Shown one piece after another: positions 44,076 through 55,115 of a DNA stretch of 64,000 bases. Numbering within the stretch: the stretch's first letter is position 1; each line of letters begins with the position of its first letter. Location of the stretch: positions 434,001-498,000 of the forward strand of contig NZ_JACRWE010000001.1 of the NCBI RefSeq assembly GCF_014323405.1, written 5' to 3'. Both the position numbers and the translations under genes were made by a program. This stretch comes from Romboutsia faecis (lineage in GTDB: Bacteria > Bacillota > Clostridia > Peptostreptococcales > Peptostreptococcaceae). The notes under the pieces are model-generated. The model was not told the DNA's origin. It saw only the letters and a list, made by a program, of their open reading frames with translations, and did no database searches.

Positions 44076-45749
44076 TTATAGATTATCTGCTATAGCCATC
44101 ATTGTATTTTCTAAATTTAAAATTCCATATCCTTGAGATGGATTCGGATAAGTATAAATATCTTTTTTGGTTGCTCCACGCATTAAGTAAGTTTTTAATA
44201 CCTTTGTAAATAAAGCTCTTCTAGAATAGTCACCTTGTTGTGATAAGTACTCCATTATAACTGCTAACACTCCACATACTAAAGATGAGCTAACACCTGT
44301 ACCCGTTGAAGTATTATAACTTTGATTTATAAATGGTGAAATTATATCAACACCTGGAGCCACTATATCTGGCTTTATAAGACGACCTTTAATTGGACCT
44401 TTAGATGATCCTATCCACATGCTATTTGTTTTATCATTATATGCACCTATTGTTATTACATTTTCTGTTGCAGCATATAAAGTTATTGTTGAAAATGAGT
44501 TCGGGTCTAGAAATCTCGTATTGACAGGTATAAGATTTTGATTAGGTAAGTAAATATCATACTCTCCTGTAGTTATAATCTCAGGAAATAGTCTAAGCGT
44601 CCATATACCAGGTTTTATATCATCTATCCTAATTGTAATCTCCTCATTTCCAGAAAATAACCATGGATAAATAAGTCTCATTTCATAATATGCATTTTCT
44701 AAATTAAACCTTCCTCTATATATACTATCATCTGGTGCATACGTTATTTGATAACTAATTTCTCCTGAAGGAGATATAACTAATGCCCCCACTCTTCCTG
44801 GTCCATTTGGAGATATATTTATTTCTAATGATTTTTGTTCGCCAACTTCTAAAATAACATCTTGTTGAGTTTCATCATCTTGAAAAATACCTTCATAATG
44901 AATATCTGTATTCCCTTCATTACCAGCTCCACTTACTACTACAACTCCACTACTATCTAAATAGTCAAATGTATCTAATAAATTTGTTAATAATGCCGAT
45001 ACCGACCTCTCAGCAACAGTTAAATTTATTACTGTAAATTTATTTTCTCTTTGAGATATATCAATTACATATTTCATTGCGGCTAGGAAATCTGTATTTA
45101 AATAGTTTATCCTTCCTTCTTGATAAAATCCTTCATACTGTCTTAGTTTAACAACAACCAACTCACTATTAATTGCTACACCCTTATATAACGAATTTAA
45201 GCTACCATTTCCAGAAGATATACCAGCTGCTATAGTTCCAGTTCCTATATTATCCATACTTAAACTAGAATCGCCATTTGAAATAGCTTCATTTATTTCT
45301 CCTCTTGTAAATTCACTTCCAAATATCATCCCTTCTGGTGGTGAATTTATATCACTTTCTTGATCCCAAAGTGATATTATCTTACTAGTATTATCATTTT
45401 TTATAAAATCTGGATGTAAATAATCTATTCCAGAATCTATAATAGCAATTAATACACCTTCTCCACTAGCATTTATATACGGATTATTATATATATAATC
45501 TGTACCAGCAGCAACTGTTACATTTTCTCCTTGAGATACATTATTAGTTATATTTATTAAAGAGCTCATTGGCTTAGATATTTGCCACCATGATACTTCT
45601 GTTATTCTATTTAATAAAGTTTCATTAAAATTTTGATCTACATATATAACTGCAAGTACATCGTTAAGTATTATATATCTATTTATTGCATTTCTACTTA
45701 ATGCTGATGATATATCACCTTGATAGATTATAGTATATGATTTTTCCAT
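44076..45749 (-). CDS. cspC: CspC subtilisin-like pseudoprotease, germinant sensor type
   Basis: A 557-residue S8-family protein without a working catalytic triad. Asp105 is kept (IIDSGIDY), but the histidine position is Thr170 ([10 protein letters not shown]) and the serine position is Gly485 (GTGVSS). These are the same substitutions and numbers as in C. difficile CspC, which takes part in sensing bile-acid germinants for spore germination. Arg456, a residue tied to sensing there, is present; position 457, Gly in C. difficile, is Leu here. ATG at 45749 follows a GGGGGTGGGG run. It is 10 bp after cspBA in the same operon. Confidence 0.95.
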   Translation of the reverse strand: MEKSYTIIYQGDISSALSRNAINRYIILNDVLAVIYVDQNFNETLLNRITEVSWWQISKPMSSLINITNNVSQGENVTVAAGTDYIYNNPYINASGEGVLIAIIDSGIDYLHPDFIKNDNTSKIISLWDQESDINSPPEGMIFGSEFTRGEINEAISNGDSSLSMDNIGTGTIAAGISSGNGSLNSLYKGVAINSELVVVKLRQYEGFYQEGRINYLNTDFLAAMKYVIDISQRENKFTVINLTVAERSVSALLTNLLDTFDYLDSSGVVVVSGAGNEGNTDIHYEGIFQDDETQQDVILEVGEQKSLEINISPNGPGRVGALVISPSGEISYQITYAPDDSIYRGRFNLENAYYEMRLIYPWLFSGNEEITIRIDDIKPGIWTLRLFPEIITTGEYDIYLPNQNLIPVNTRFLDPNSFSTITLYAATENVITIGAYNDKTNSMWIGSSKGPIKGRLIKPDIVAPGVDIISPFINQSYNTSTGTGVSSSLVCGVLAVIMEYLSQQGDYSRRALFTKVLKTYLMRGATKKDIYTYPNPSQGYGILNLENTMMAIADNL

Positions 45750-45759
45750 ACCCCACCCC

Positions 45760-48700
45760 CTATCTAAACTGATCAAAAACATTCCTTATATTTAAAACTC
45801 CATATCCATAGCTATTATTTGGATATTGTATATTATTTTCTCTTATTGCTCCTGCTCTAAAGTATGTTCGTGTCTTTTGAACAAAGGCCTTATTAGGATA
45901 ATTATTCTCAGCTATTATATATTGATAAAATAAGGCGACACATCCTGATGTATATGAAGCTGATGCTGCTGTACCTGTAATAGTTGCATACCCACCTCCT
46001 GGATATGGAGCTATTATATTTACTCCTGGAGCTACTATATCAGGTTTTAAAATTCCATTTATTGTTGGTCCTCTAGATGAACTTTGCCATAAACTCCTAT
46101 TTATAGAATTGTATGCACCTACTACTATCTGATCTTCATATTGAGCTGGATATGTTACTGTACTATTTGGGTTTGGATTTCTAAATCTTGTTCCAGAATT
46201 CAAAAATTCTCTATTTGGCAAGTATGCATTATAAACTCCATTTGTTATATATTCTCCTGTAAGTCTTATTTTCCATATACCTCTTTTTACGTTATATAAG
46301 TTTATAATTGATTGTTGCTGCCCAGAATAAGTTGTTGGATATATATATGTTATATTATATCTTGTTCCTTCTAAGTCAAATACTCCACCTATTTGGCCAT
46401 ATTCAGATATCTCCCCCTTTTTACTTTCTTCTCCGGTTGGTGAAATTACAGATACAAGTGCAGTATCAGGTCTATTTATCCATACATCAATTATTAATTG
46501 TTCCTCTTCATCTTCTATTTCTAGTTCAATCTCTTGTATGTCACCATTAAATTCAATTATACCACTTGTATGGGTTTGAGTATTTCCTTCATTACCTGCT
46601 GCGGTTACCAGACATAACCCTCTTGAAAAAAAAGCTTCTGTAGTTAAAGTTCTACTTGATACCCCTACAAGACTTGTAGATCCTAAACCAACATTAACAA
46701 CTAAAGGAATATTTTCTTCAAATGCTTTTTTGTAAGCGTATGAGTATGCTACATTAGCCATAGCATTATTATAATATCCATTAATTGTTGCCATCTTAAT
46801 TACTATTAAATCACTATCTTCAGCAACACCAGCGTACTCTCTATTTACATTTCCACGACCTGCACAAATTCCTGCTACCATAGTTCCATTTCCAATTTCA
46901 TCGGTAGATAGACTATTATCATTATTGGCTATAGCTTCATTTATTTGTTCTCTTGTATATTCTGTTCCTATATAGTAACCTTTAGGTGGATTTCCTTCTT
47001 TAGTTTGATCCCATAAATATAGTATTTTTGAGGTTCCATCTTCATAAATAAAATCTGGGTGCAAATAATCAATACCAGTACTTATTATTGCAATTGCAAC
47101 TCCTCTTCCTGTTAAAGATATATTGGGATTATTTTTGAAAAAATTTACACCTATTTCTTCATTAGCATTTACACCCCCTGTAGTACCTTGAGTAATATCA
47201 CCCAGTAAACTATATCTAATATTAGGATCTACTCTAATTACAGATGATAATGCTAATATCTGCGGAACTAAATTAAAATTAGATTCTGTAACAAATAAAA
47301 TTCCATAATCATCGCTTAATTTTAAAAAATCATAGTTTGGTACAATTTCTGATAGTTGAGATTCAAATTCAGGTTCATGAAGTAAGTTGATACCAGACCT
47401 AAAAATCCCTTCTTGTTGGCGCATCATTTTTATTTTAGGTCTTAATTTATTTTCTTTTCTTTTCCTACATCTTCTCTTTCTATACTGGTATTCTAAGTTA
47501 TTATTAATATCAGCTAGTTCATCTAACTCAAGTGTTGATAAATTTAAAAATCCATATCCTCTTAATCCATTTGGATATGTCAAGTTTTGAGTTCTCCTTG
47601 CAGATTTTAGAAGAATAGCTTTTAACTTTGCTGAATATAAAAACAAATCATTTCCATTAACGATTCCCCATTGATGAAATAGTGAACATACACCTGTTAC
47701 ATGAGGTGTTGCCATACTAGTTCCACTCAAAGCACCTACATTTCCACCTGGAAGATAAGATAATATATCTTCCCCAGGAGCTAATATATCTGGCTTAAAT
47801 ACACATTCTTCAAAGTCTCCCTCTCCTGAAAATACAGAAACTATATCCGTTCTAGAATTATAACTCCCTACAGTTATTACTCTCGATGCAGTTCCTGGAA
47901 CTGTCACAGTAAGCTCAGTTGTAGGCTCTAGAAACCTAGTATCTGGATTTAATCCTTCCGAAGTAGGTAAATATATATTTATATTACCATCAACTATATT
48001 TATAGGTTGAAATACAATTTTCCATATTCCAGGAGTTATAGAACTACTTGTAGTTAACTGAAATGTTACTCTTCTTGATAATGAGTATGGTGCAATTGGA
48101 TAAAAATATCCTTTTATTCTTGTGCTTCCTATAGAATTTCTTATTTCTCCTGAGGTTAGTGATATAGATTGAGTTTGCTGATTTGATGGATTTACTAAAA
48201 ATACATTAAAATTATCTGAAAAGTTAGGCCATATATTTATATTCAATATTCTCTCATCTTCTCCAACTACAAATTCAACCTCTTCTTCTATATTCGTTAA
48301 CTTAATATGTTTATGGCCTCCCTTGTTTCTATTATTCCCTGCTGCTACTACTATATTATTTTTCCAATATATGCACATATCATCTATATATTGTTCAAAT
48401 AAAGATAATCCTCTATGAGAACCTTCATTACTTCCATAACTTATATTTATTGATACAGGCATATTAAGTTCTAATGATCTATCAAGTATAAACTTTATAG
48501 CTCTCATAAATTCTGTACTTCTAGAAAAAGTATCCGTAGTTCTTGTTCCTACTCTGACTACAATCATATTTGCTTCATTTGCTATAGATGCACATGTGCC
48601 TGCTACATGAGTCCCGTGAGTACTTGTAGATGAAATGGGAACATTACCTTGATTATTAATAGCATTATTAATATCTTCATTTGTGTATAAAGTTCCTTCA

Positions 48701-49098
48701 TAAAATCCTTCTGGAGGATTACCTGGTATAGATTGATCCCAATAATATAATATTTTTGAATTTCCATTCGAGTCTTTAAATACAGGTAGAGTATAATCTA
48801 TTCCAGAATCTATAATCCCAAGTATAGTTCCTTTACCTGTTAAATTGCTTCTATTTTTAAAATTAGTAATTCCTGTACTAGAGAAACTTTGAGTATCTTG
48901 TGTTTGAAGTATAAAAGGCTTTTCTACATATTCGATTTGTGGATACTGCAATAATCTATCTATAGGTTCTGGTGTAGATGAAGTTATTATTGCATAATTT
49001 GAATTTAATATTTCTACATTAACACCAAGTTCTGTTTCAAGTTTCATTATATCTCCACTGTATTTTACAATAACTTCATACTCATCTATAATAATCAC
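45760..49098 (-). CDS. cspBA: CspBA fusion: active CspB protease joined to CspA pseudoprotease
   Basis: A protein of about 1110 residues. The first half has a short prodomain ([12 protein letters not shown]) and an intact subtilisin triad: Asp97 (IIDSGIDY), His161 (HGTHVAG) and Ser461 (SGTSMATP). This is CspB, which cuts pro-SleC. The second half, from about residue 560, is CspA with the triad lost: the Asp position is Ser (IISTGIDY), His is Asn (GNGTMVAG) and Ser is Ala (TGTAAS). The fusion is characteristic of the Peptostreptococcaceae. The GTG at 49098 overlaps AGGAGG, so the true start may be ATT at 49092 or ATA at 49089. Confidence 0.95.
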   Translation of the reverse strand: MIIIDEYEVIVKYSGDIMKLETELGVNVEILNSNYAIITSSTPEPIDRLLQYPQIEYVEKPFILQTQDTQSFSSTGITNFKNRSNLTGKGTILGIIDSGIDYTLPVFKDSNGNSKILYYWDQSIPGNPPEGFYEGTLYTNEDINNAINNQGNVPISSTSTHGTHVAGTCASIANEANMIVVRVGTRTTDTFSRSTEFMRAIKFILDRSLELNMPVSINISYGSNEGSHRGLSLFEQYIDDMCIYWKNNIVVAAGNNRNKGGHKHIKLTNIEEEVEFVVGEDERILNINIWPNFSDNFNVFLVNPSNQQTQSISLTSGEIRNSIGSTRIKGYFYPIAPYSLSRRVTFQLTTSSSITPGIWKIVFQPINIVDGNINIYLPTSEGLNPDTRFLEPTTELTVTVPGTASRVITVGSYNSRTDIVSVFSGEGDFEECVFKPDILAPGEDILSYLPGGNVGALSGTSMATPHVTGVCSLFHQWGIVNGNDLFLYSAKLKAILLKSARRTQNLTYPNGLRGYGFLNLSTLELDELADINNNLEYQYRKRRCRKRKENKLRPKIKMMRQQEGIFRSGINLLHEPEFESQLSEIVPNYDFLKLSDDYGILFVTESNFNLVPQILALSSVIRVDPNIRYSLLGDITQGTTGGVNANEEIGVNFFKNNPNISLTGRGVAIAIISTGIDYLHPDFIYEDGTSKILYLWDQTKEGNPPKGYYIGTEYTREQINEAIANNDNSLSTDEIGNGTMVAGICAGRGNVNREYAGVAEDSDLIVIKMATINGYYNNAMANVAYSYAYKKAFEENIPLVVNVGLGSTSLVGVSSRTLTTEAFFSRGLCLVTAAGNEGNTQTHTSGIIEFNGDIQEIELEIEDEEEQLIIDVWINRPDTALVSVISPTGEESKKGEISEYGQIGGVFDLEGTRYNITYIYPTTYSGQQQSIINLYNVKRGIWKIRLTGEYITNGVYNAYLPNREFLNSGTRFRNPNPNSTVTYPAQYEDQIVVGAYNSINRSLWQSSSRGPTINGILKPDIVAPGVNIIAPYPGGGYATITGTAASASYTSGCVALFYQYIIAENNYPNKAFVQKTRTYFRAGAIRENNIQYPNNSYGYGVLNIRNVFDQFR

Positions 49099-49211
49099 CT
49101 CCTAACAGCTTTTATGTATAAAGCTTCTATTAATATATATATTTTTTTAATCATATTATATTCTATAAGCTTTAATTAATCATAGAATTAACTTATTTTA
49201 TAATAAAAAAG

Positions 49212-49251
49212 AGCTTTCTCAAAATGGTTAATTAACCATTTTGAGAAAGCT
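49212..49251 (-). terminator. Intrinsic terminator of the exonuclease gene
   Basis: A 20-bp perfect stem (49212-49231 with 49232-49251) with effectively no loop until melted, followed on the minus strand by CTTTTTTATT. It insulates the csp operon from upstream genes. Confidence 0.93.
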
Positions 49252-49253
49252 TC

Positions 49254-49760
49254 TTAAATTTCATTTCTTATCTTTAGAAATAACTTTGCAGTTGCAAGTG
49301 TATCACTATCAGCTCTATGAGCATTTTTATTTTCTATATTATAATATGCACATGCAGTTTCTAACTTTTTGTTTTTACCTTTATAGGATTTATTTTTCTT
49401 TAATAATTCCAGTGTGCAAATATGATTTTCTATTGGATCTAAGTTTAGTTCTTTTAAGTAATAATTTAAAAACTTTAAATCAAACTTAGCGTTATGAGCT
49501 ATTATAGTTCTATCTCCGATGTATTTTCTAAATCTAGGTAATACATCTTCTATATAATCTTCATTCTCAACCATTTCGTTACTTATATTAGTTATCTCTG
49601 TTATAAAAGTTGGTATATTTTTTTTAGGCTTAACAAATCTTGAGTAGTTCTTTACTATTTTACCATTACTAATTTCTGTTATTCCTATTTCTATAATTTC
49701 ACAACCTTTATAAGGATCTAATCCTGTAGTTTCTAAATCTACAACTACATATTCTTCCAT
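49254..49760 (-). CDS. DEDDh 3'-5' exonuclease, DNA polymerase III epsilon-like
   Basis: A 168-residue exonuclease. ExoI is VVVDLETTGLD (Asp and Glu), ExoII is IIAHNAKFDLKFL and ExoIII is NAHRADSDTLA, giving the full DEDDh set. It trims 3' ends of DNA or RNA. It is shorter than PolC and lacks polymerase or GIY-YIG parts, so it is a stand-alone proofreading- or repair-type enzyme. AAGGAG precedes the ATG. It follows the M23 hydrolase gene with a gap of 75 bp. Confidence 0.92.
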   Translation of the reverse strand: MEEYVVVDLETTGLDPYKGCEIIEIGITEISNGKIVKNYSRFVKPKKNIPTFITEITNISNEMVENEDYIEDVLPRFRKYIGDRTIIAHNAKFDLKFLNYYLKELNLDPIENHICTLELLKKNKSYKGKNKKLETACAYYNIENKNAHRADSDTLATAKLFLKIRNEI

Positions 49761-49835
49761 ACGATTTCTCCTTAATTTTAAAATAAATATATATTTATAT
49801 TATATTTATTTTTGAACTTAATCAATAACTAATTC

Positions 49836-50957
49836 TTAGAAGTAATTTAAAGGATTAGTATGTTGTCCATTTACTCTCACTTCAAAGTGTGAATGTGGAC
49901 CTGTAGATCGTCCTGTTGAACCTACTTTAGCTATAACTTGTCCCTTTTTGACTTTTTGACCTACTGAAACATTTAATGAACTATTATGAGCATATAAAGT
50001 TACTACTCCATTTCCATGGTTTATCATAACTGTATTACCATAGCTACCTTGAACACCCGAATATATCACAGTACCATCATCAAATGAAGTTACTGGCGTT
50101 CCCTTTGGTGCTGGTATATCTAAACCTGTATGGAATTTCTTAGTACCTAAAATTGGATGAATTCTCCATCCATAACTTGAGCTATTTCCACTATATCCCG
50201 GTACTGGCCATGATCCATTAGTAATTACTGCATTAGATGAACTTCCACCAGATGATCCATTTTGATTATTTGCAGTAGACTCTTCCTTTGCTTTAGCAGC
50301 AGCCTCTTCTTTTGCTATAATATCTGCAATTTTTGATTCTAAATCATCTTCTTCTTTTATTAATTCTGCTTTTAAACTTTCAATTGTTTCTTTATCTGAT
50401 TCCAATTTACTGTTATCGGATTCTAATGAAGCTTTTAAATTTTCTTGCTCTTTTGTTTTATCCTCTAGAGACTTTTTCTTTTCTTCTACAATTGCCTTAT
50501 TATCTTCTAACTCTTTTAATAAATCTCTATCTTGCTCTATTACTTCCTTAACCATATATAAATTATTAAAGAAATCTGATAAAGAAGTACTACTTAGTAT
50601 AACTTTTATATATCCCATAGAGTAATTATTATCAATAACTTTTAATCTTTGTCCTAGTGCTTCTTCATTATCTTTTATCTTATTTAATAAATCTTCTATT
50701 TCTTTTTTTGCTTCTTCAGTTTCTAAATTTAGCTTTGCTATTTTATCTTCTGTAGATTTTATATTTGATTCAATCTCTTTTATTTGAGAATCTAAATTCT
50801 TTATTTTTTGACCTAATTCTTCTTGCTCTTCTCTATTTTTAGATAATTTACTATTTATACTAGATTTTGATTCTTCTGCATATACAGAACTCGTAGTCGC
50901 TACACTAGTATTAACTAAAATTGAACCAACTGCTATTAATGAAACTATTTTTTTCAT
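49836..50957 (-). CDS. FtsEX-associated M23 peptidoglycan hydrolase with coiled coil
   Basis: A 373-residue exported protein: signal peptide (1-28), a long two-part coiled coil (about 30-220), a Gly/Ser linker and a C-terminal LytM/M23 domain (about 250-373). The zinc ligands are in FHTGLDI (His, Asp) and GPHSHFEV (His-x-His), so the enzyme should be active. The coiled coil resembles EnvC/CwlO/PcsB proteins, which are regulated by FtsEX. The ftsE and ftsX genes lie directly upstream in the same direction, supporting that partnership in cell division or elongation. GGGGGA precedes ATG. Confidence 0.94.
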   Translation of the reverse strand: MKKIVSLIAVGSILVNTSVATTSSVYAEESKSSINSKLSKNREEQEELGQKIKNLDSQIKEIESNIKSTEDKIAKLNLETEEAKKEIEDLLNKIKDNEEALGQRLKVIDNNYSMGYIKVILSSTSLSDFFNNLYMVKEVIEQDRDLLKELEDNKAIVEEKKKSLEDKTKEQENLKASLESDNSKLESDKETIESLKAELIKEEDDLESKIADIIAKEEAAAKAKEESTANNQNGSSGGSSSNAVITNGSWPVPGYSGNSSSYGWRIHPILGTKKFHTGLDIPAPKGTPVTSFDDGTVIYSGVQGSYGNTVMINHGNGVVTLYAHNSSLNVSVGQKVKKGQVIAKVGSTGRSTGPHSHFEVRVNGQHTNPLNYF

Positions 50958-50982
50958 TCAATCGTCCCCCAAATTCTATATT

Positions 50983-51879
50983 TTAAACTTTTAAGTGTTT
51001 TCTAACAGACATTATACTTCCTAAAACACCTATCGTAATTCCTGTAATGAATAAAACTAATATTAAAGATGTTGATATATTAGTAAGTGGAACAACAACA
51101 CTTCCCATCATATTAGATAAAGCTCCATTGATTTTTTCAACTATATATCCATATGTACCTGTACATATACCTACAGATAAAACAGCTCCTACTAATCCTA
51201 TAATAAAACCTTCTACTATAAATGGTCCTACTACAAAACTATTGCTTGCTCCTACATACTTTATTATCTCAATCTCTTCTTTTTTGCTAAATACTCTACT
51301 CTTTATCGTATTTGATATTATTACTAAACAAATTAGAAGTAAACCTAATATCAATATCCCACCAAACTTTTTAACCATATTAGATAAATTTAAAAAGTTC
51401 TGTATTATATCTTGATGATATTTAACTTCAACTACATTATCAACTTCTTGAAGTTTTTCAACTATACTATTCATATTTTCTGAATTAACTAGAGTTACTG
51501 TATAACTATCATCTAATGGATTTTTTATTCCTTCCAATAGATGTCCATCTTCACCCCAGTTTTCTTTCATTGATTCAAAAGACTCTTCTTTTGACTTGTA
51601 TTCAATAGTTTTTATTCCTTCTATTTTTTCTAAAGCTTCTTCAACTTGAGTTCTTTGACTTTCATCTAAGTTTTCTGAAACAATAACCTTAATTTCATTT
51701 ATTTGATCTTTTGTTACTTCAATAAATTGATTTATATTTATAACAATAGTTAGTATTAAACCTAATATTATTAATGCTGCTGTCACCGATATCGTTGATA
51801 TAAGACTCATAGTTTTATTTTTTCTTATTCCATTTATTCCTTGCTTTAAGTTGTAAAGAAAATTAGACAATAACTTCAT
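50983..51879 (-). CDS. ftsX: Cell-division ABC transporter permease FtsX
   Basis: A 298-residue membrane protein: one N-terminal helix (about 25-48), a large extracellular loop (about 50-165) and three more helices toward the C-terminus. The KYVGASNSFVVGPFIVEG motif (about residue 205) is diagnostic of FtsX. The loop would touch the coiled coil of the M23 hydrolase encoded next and trigger its activity. The start overlaps the end of ftsE by 17 bases, with GAGGGA ahead of ATG. Confidence 0.96.
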   Translation of the reverse strand: MKLLSNFLYNLKQGINGIRKNKTMSLISTISVTAALIILGLILTIVININQFIEVTKDQINEIKVIVSENLDESQRTQVEEALEKIEGIKTIEYKSKEESFESMKENWGEDGHLLEGIKNPLDDSYTVTLVNSENMNSIVEKLQEVDNVVEVKYHQDIIQNFLNLSNMVKKFGGILILGLLLICLVIISNTIKSRVFSKKEEIEIIKYVGASNSFVVGPFIVEGFIIGLVGAVLSVGICTGTYGYIVEKINGALSNMMGSVVVPLTNISTSLILVLFITGITIGVLGSIMSVRKHLKV

Positions 51880-52549
51880 ACTGATCCCTCTTTGTATCTT
51901 TTATTATTTTTCCGGCATCTATAGCTACAATTCTTTTGTTATATTGTTTTAATATTTCCATATCATGTGTAGCCATAACAATAGTAACACCTTCCTCATT
52001 TATGCTTTCTAACAAGTCCACAATTTTTCTAGAGTTTTCTATATCTAGATTACCTGTACATTCATCCGCAATTATCACTGATGGCTTATTAACTATTGCT
52101 CTCGCTATACCAACCCTCTGACATTCTCCTCCTGATAATTCATCAGGATACTTATTGCATTTATGGTATATACCTACTTTTTGTAATACTTCCATTACTC
52201 TAGTTTTTATATCTTTAGGATTTTCTCCTATTACTCTCATTGCAAGCTCGACATTTTCATAAACAGTTTTGTCTTTTAATAATTTAAAATCTTGAAAAAC
52301 TATTCCTATATTTCTTCTATATGTATGTAACTTATTAACCTTAATGTTAGTTATATCATTTCCTAACACAGATACACTTCCCTTGGAAGCTCTCTCTTCT
52401 CTTGTTATTAATTTAAGTAACGTAGATTTACCTGCACCTGAACGGCCAACCAAAAATACAAACTCTCCTTTGTCGATTTTTAAGTTTATATTTTTTAATG
52501 TTTTATTTCCATCAGGATACATTTTATCTACACAAGTAAACTTAATCAT
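51863..52549 (-). CDS. ftsE: Cell-division ATPase FtsE
   Basis: A 228-residue ABC ATPase. Walker A is GRSGAGKST, the signature LSGGECQR, Walker B VIIADECTG and the switch histidine in MATHDMEIL. Two unusual points are Cys in the signature (GGECQR) and in Walker B (DECTG). FtsE powers conformational change in FtsX. It opens the ftsE-ftsX-M23 operon, with GGAGTGAT before ATG. Confidence 0.96.
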   Translation of the reverse strand: MIKFTCVDKMYPDGNKTLKNINLKIDKGEFVFLVGRSGAGKSTLLKLITREERASKGSVSVLGNDITNIKVNKLHTYRRNIGIVFQDFKLLKDKTVYENVELAMRVIGENPKDIKTRVMEVLQKVGIYHKCNKYPDELSGGECQRVGIARAIVNKPSVIIADECTGNLDIENSRKIVDLLESINEEGVTIVMATHDMEILKQYNKRIVAIDAGKIIKDTKRDQYEVIV

Positions 52550-52712
52550 CCTATCACTCCATTTTTTCCTATTTTTTAATCCGATTTTTTCTTTTCTATG
52601 TAATTATAACATTTTTTGTAACTTTATTGTAACCTTCTTATATATTATCTAAAAATTCGACTTTAGTCAAATCTTAATAATTAATTTTATCTAAATTCAC
52701 TATTATTTAACA

Positions 52713-52762
52713 AAAAAATGGACTTATCTAAAATATATTTATTTTAGATAAGTCCATTTTTT
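52713..52762 (-). terminator. Terminator overlapping the 3' end of the subtilisin gene
   Basis: A 23-bp perfect stem (52713-52735 with 52740-52762). Part of the stop codon of the isp gene falls inside the stem, and T-runs flank it. Confidence 0.92.
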
Positions 52763-53717
52763 AATATTTTATTTTTTTAATTGCCTTTTCCTCTTTTAAA
52801 TATATAAGTCCATTTCCCTGAACTGCCCTAGAGTAGTTTAAAGTTTTTGTATGTTTAATTAATTGAGCATATAATTCTTCTTCTGTTAAGTTTCTTTGAA
52901 ATTCTTCTTTTGACCAATTCTTTAAAAGTGCTAAGCTTCCACTTACATAAGGAGTAGCCATACTAGTTCCACTAAGACTAGCATAACTATTATTTGGATA
53001 TGTTGACAGTATCTCTACACCAGGAGCTACTACATCTATAACAAGGTTTGCATTACTAAAATATGCCAAGTTTCCTCTTTTATCCACTGCTCCTACAGAT
53101 ATAACGTCTACATATGCAGCTGGATATGAATATTGAAAATCTTCTGCATTTCCATCTCCTTCATTTCCAGCTGCACAAACAACTAATATATTTTTATTTA
53201 TAGCTTCTTTTACAGCTCTTTCTAATTTTTCATTATTAACTGACATTCCTAGTGACATTGATATTATATCTACTTTTTTTTCTACAGCGTAATTAATTGC
53301 ATTAATTACCCAACTAAGCTTTCCTGTACCACTTCTATTTATAGCCTTCAAAACGTAGATATTTGCCCCAGGTGCCACTCCTACTATACCATTTTCTCCA
53401 TTTGCTGCAATAATTCCAGTCACATGTGTTCCATGTCCAACCCTGTCTACTACAATATTAGGATTTTTATTATCTTCATCAGTAAAGTTTCTTACCCCTA
53501 CTATACTATCTTTTAAATTTATATGTTCTATATCACAACCAGAGTCTATAATAGCTATATTTATTCCCTCTCCTTTTTGCGATACTTTCCAAAAACTTTT
53601 TGCCTGTATCATGTTGATTCCATATGGTGAACTCAAAGTAGTACCCCTTATTTCTTCATCTTTTATATACGGAATTAGACTTACATTTAAGTCCACTTCC
53701 TTTTCTTTATTTTTCAT
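52761..53717 (-). CDS. Intracellular subtilisin-like serine protease (ISP type)
   Basis: A 318-residue S8 protease with no signal peptide. The triad is intact: Asp in AIIDSGCDI, His in GHGTHVTG, Ser in SGTSMATP. The N-terminus contains LIPY (about residues 15-18), the hallmark of intracellular subtilisins, where this stretch blocks the active site until removed. It would act on cytoplasmic proteins during stationary phase or sporulation. GGAGTGG precedes the ATG. It is separate from the csp proteases: it lacks their insertions and is active. Confidence 0.94.
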   Translation of the reverse strand: MKNKEKEVDLNVSLIPYIKDEEIRGTTLSSPYGINMIQAKSFWKVSQKGEGINIAIIDSGCDIEHINLKDSIVGVRNFTDEDNKNPNIVVDRVGHGTHVTGIIAANGENGIVGVAPGANIYVLKAINRSGTGKLSWVINAINYAVEKKVDIISMSLGMSVNNEKLERAVKEAINKNILVVCAAGNEGDGNAEDFQYSYPAAYVDVISVGAVDKRGNLAYFSNANLVIDVVAPGVEILSTYPNNSYASLSGTSMATPYVSGSLALLKNWSKEEFQRNLTEEELYAQLIKHTKTLNYSRAVQGNGLIYLKEEKAIKKIKY

Positions 53718-53745
53718 AATACCACTCCAAATTTTATATTCTAAT

Positions 53746-54966
53746 TTAATTATATATATTTGAAGTATTTATTGTGATTTTATTATTAATTTCCTTTGAT
53801 AGATAATCATAAATATTTTCAATTACATCAATTTCTTTTTCTTCGCTAATATCTACATTATATAAATACATATCATCTGAATCTTTGCACTTATAAATTC
53901 CTTCTTTTATGATGTTATTATTTATACATACTTCTAAATAAGAACCTGATTTAAAATAATAAGTCCCTATTTTATCTTTATTACCTTCAGTCCATTCTCC
54001 TATGTATTTATATAATCCACAGTCATATGTTCCTATTCCATATATTTTTCCATTTTTAAAATCTCCCTCATATATACTTCCATCTAAATATATATACTTT
54101 CCTACACCATTGAATAAGCCATCTTTAAATTCACCATAGTAAACTTCTCCACTTCTAAGCTTAAGCTTACCATTTCCCTTCTTAAAACCATATTTAAAAT
54201 CTCCCTCATATATATCTCCATTTTCATTAGTATAGCATCCATAACCATGATATACGTTATTCTTAAATTCTCCTGTATATACACTTCCATTGCTATATTT
54301 ATAAGTTCCTTTTCCATTGAATTTGTTATCTAGAAAACTTCCTTCATATATATCTCCGCATGTGCTTATAAATTTCCCATTTCCACTTTGCTTGTCATTT
54401 TCCCACATTCCAGAATACTTACTACCATCTCTATAATATAAATTACCTCTACCATTTCTTTTTCCATTTGAAAAATAACCTTTGTACACATCTTTATTAG
54501 CATAAGTATATGTTCCCATTCCATTCATAGTTCCACCTTTAAAATCTCCCATATACACAGAACCATCTATAAATATATATTTTCCCACTCCATTCATTAA
54601 ATCATTTTTCCATAGCCCTTCATATTTTTCTTTATTTGAATAAATACAAATTCCAAATCCATTTTTCTTACCGTCTATTAATTCACCTTTATATATATCA
54701 CCATTATCATATTTTAAAACACCTTCTCTATCTTTTTTATACTTTGCTTCATTAGATTTTATAGAATTTTTCTTAAATGTTTTTTCCATATTACTTATAT
54801 TATTTGTAGACTTTTTGCCTAAATTTACACCCCTTGTATAGTTATACTTTCTTTTATCATGTTTTTTATTTGAAATATATTTTAAAAGTAAAAATACAAT
54901 GTAAACTGAGGATAAACACGCAAATACTGATAGAACAGTAAATATATATTTCATAATATTGTTCAC
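53746..54966 (-). CDS. MORN-repeat membrane protein
   Basis: A 406-residue protein with one N-terminal membrane helix (about 8-30), a basic linker, then about 11 MORN repeats (about residues 90-340) of the form Y-x-G-x-[FW]-x(4)-x-G-x-G. Examples are YEGDFKNGKIYGIG and YKGYFSNGKRNGRG. The C-terminal 60 residues are acidic and unlike the repeats. MORN repeats often bind lipids or act as scaffolds; the repeats here should lie on the cytoplasmic side or outside depending on helix orientation. The start is GTG at 54966 with a GGGGG run 10 bases upstream. I see no enzyme domain. It follows the exonuclease gene across a terminator. Confidence 0.9.
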   Translation of the reverse strand: MNNIMKYIFTVLSVFACLSSVYIVFLLLKYISNKKHDKRKYNYTRGVNLGKKSTNNISNMEKTFKKNSIKSNEAKYKKDREGVLKYDNGDIYKGELIDGKKNGFGICIYSNKEKYEGLWKNDLMNGVGKYIFIDGSVYMGDFKGGTMNGMGTYTYANKDVYKGYFSNGKRNGRGNLYYRDGSKYSGMWENDKQSGNGKFISTCGDIYEGSFLDNKFNGKGTYKYSNGSVYTGEFKNNVYHGYGCYTNENGDIYEGDFKYGFKKGNGKLKLRSGEVYYGEFKDGLFNGVGKYIYLDGSIYEGDFKNGKIYGIGTYDCGLYKYIGEWTEGNKDKIGTYYFKSGSYLEVCINNNIIKEGIYKCKDSDDMYLYNVDISEEKEIDVIENIYDYLSKEINNKITINTSNIYN

Positions 54967-55049
54967 AGTAACACATCCCCCTTTATTAAACTCTCATAGT
55001 TATTTATATTTATAGATTTTATTCTTTATACGATAATTTTTGTTAATAA

Positions 55050-55115
55050 GTTCCTAAAAAATAAAGAAGGTGATTTCTGCAAATACAGAAATCACCTTCT
55101 TTATTTTTTAGGAAC
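55050..55115 (-). terminator. Thirty-bp inverted repeat terminator overlapping a coding end
   Basis: A 30-bp perfect stem (55050-55079 with 55086-55115) with a six-base loop. The last 15 bases of the 55101 gene, including its stop, form part of one arm. The middle of the stem contains A- and T-runs, so it terminates on the minus strand. Confidence 0.9.

Noticed and set aside
45760..47400. Treating the CspA half as an active protease
   Set aside because: Asp, His and Ser positions are Ser, Asn and Ala, so the triad is gone.
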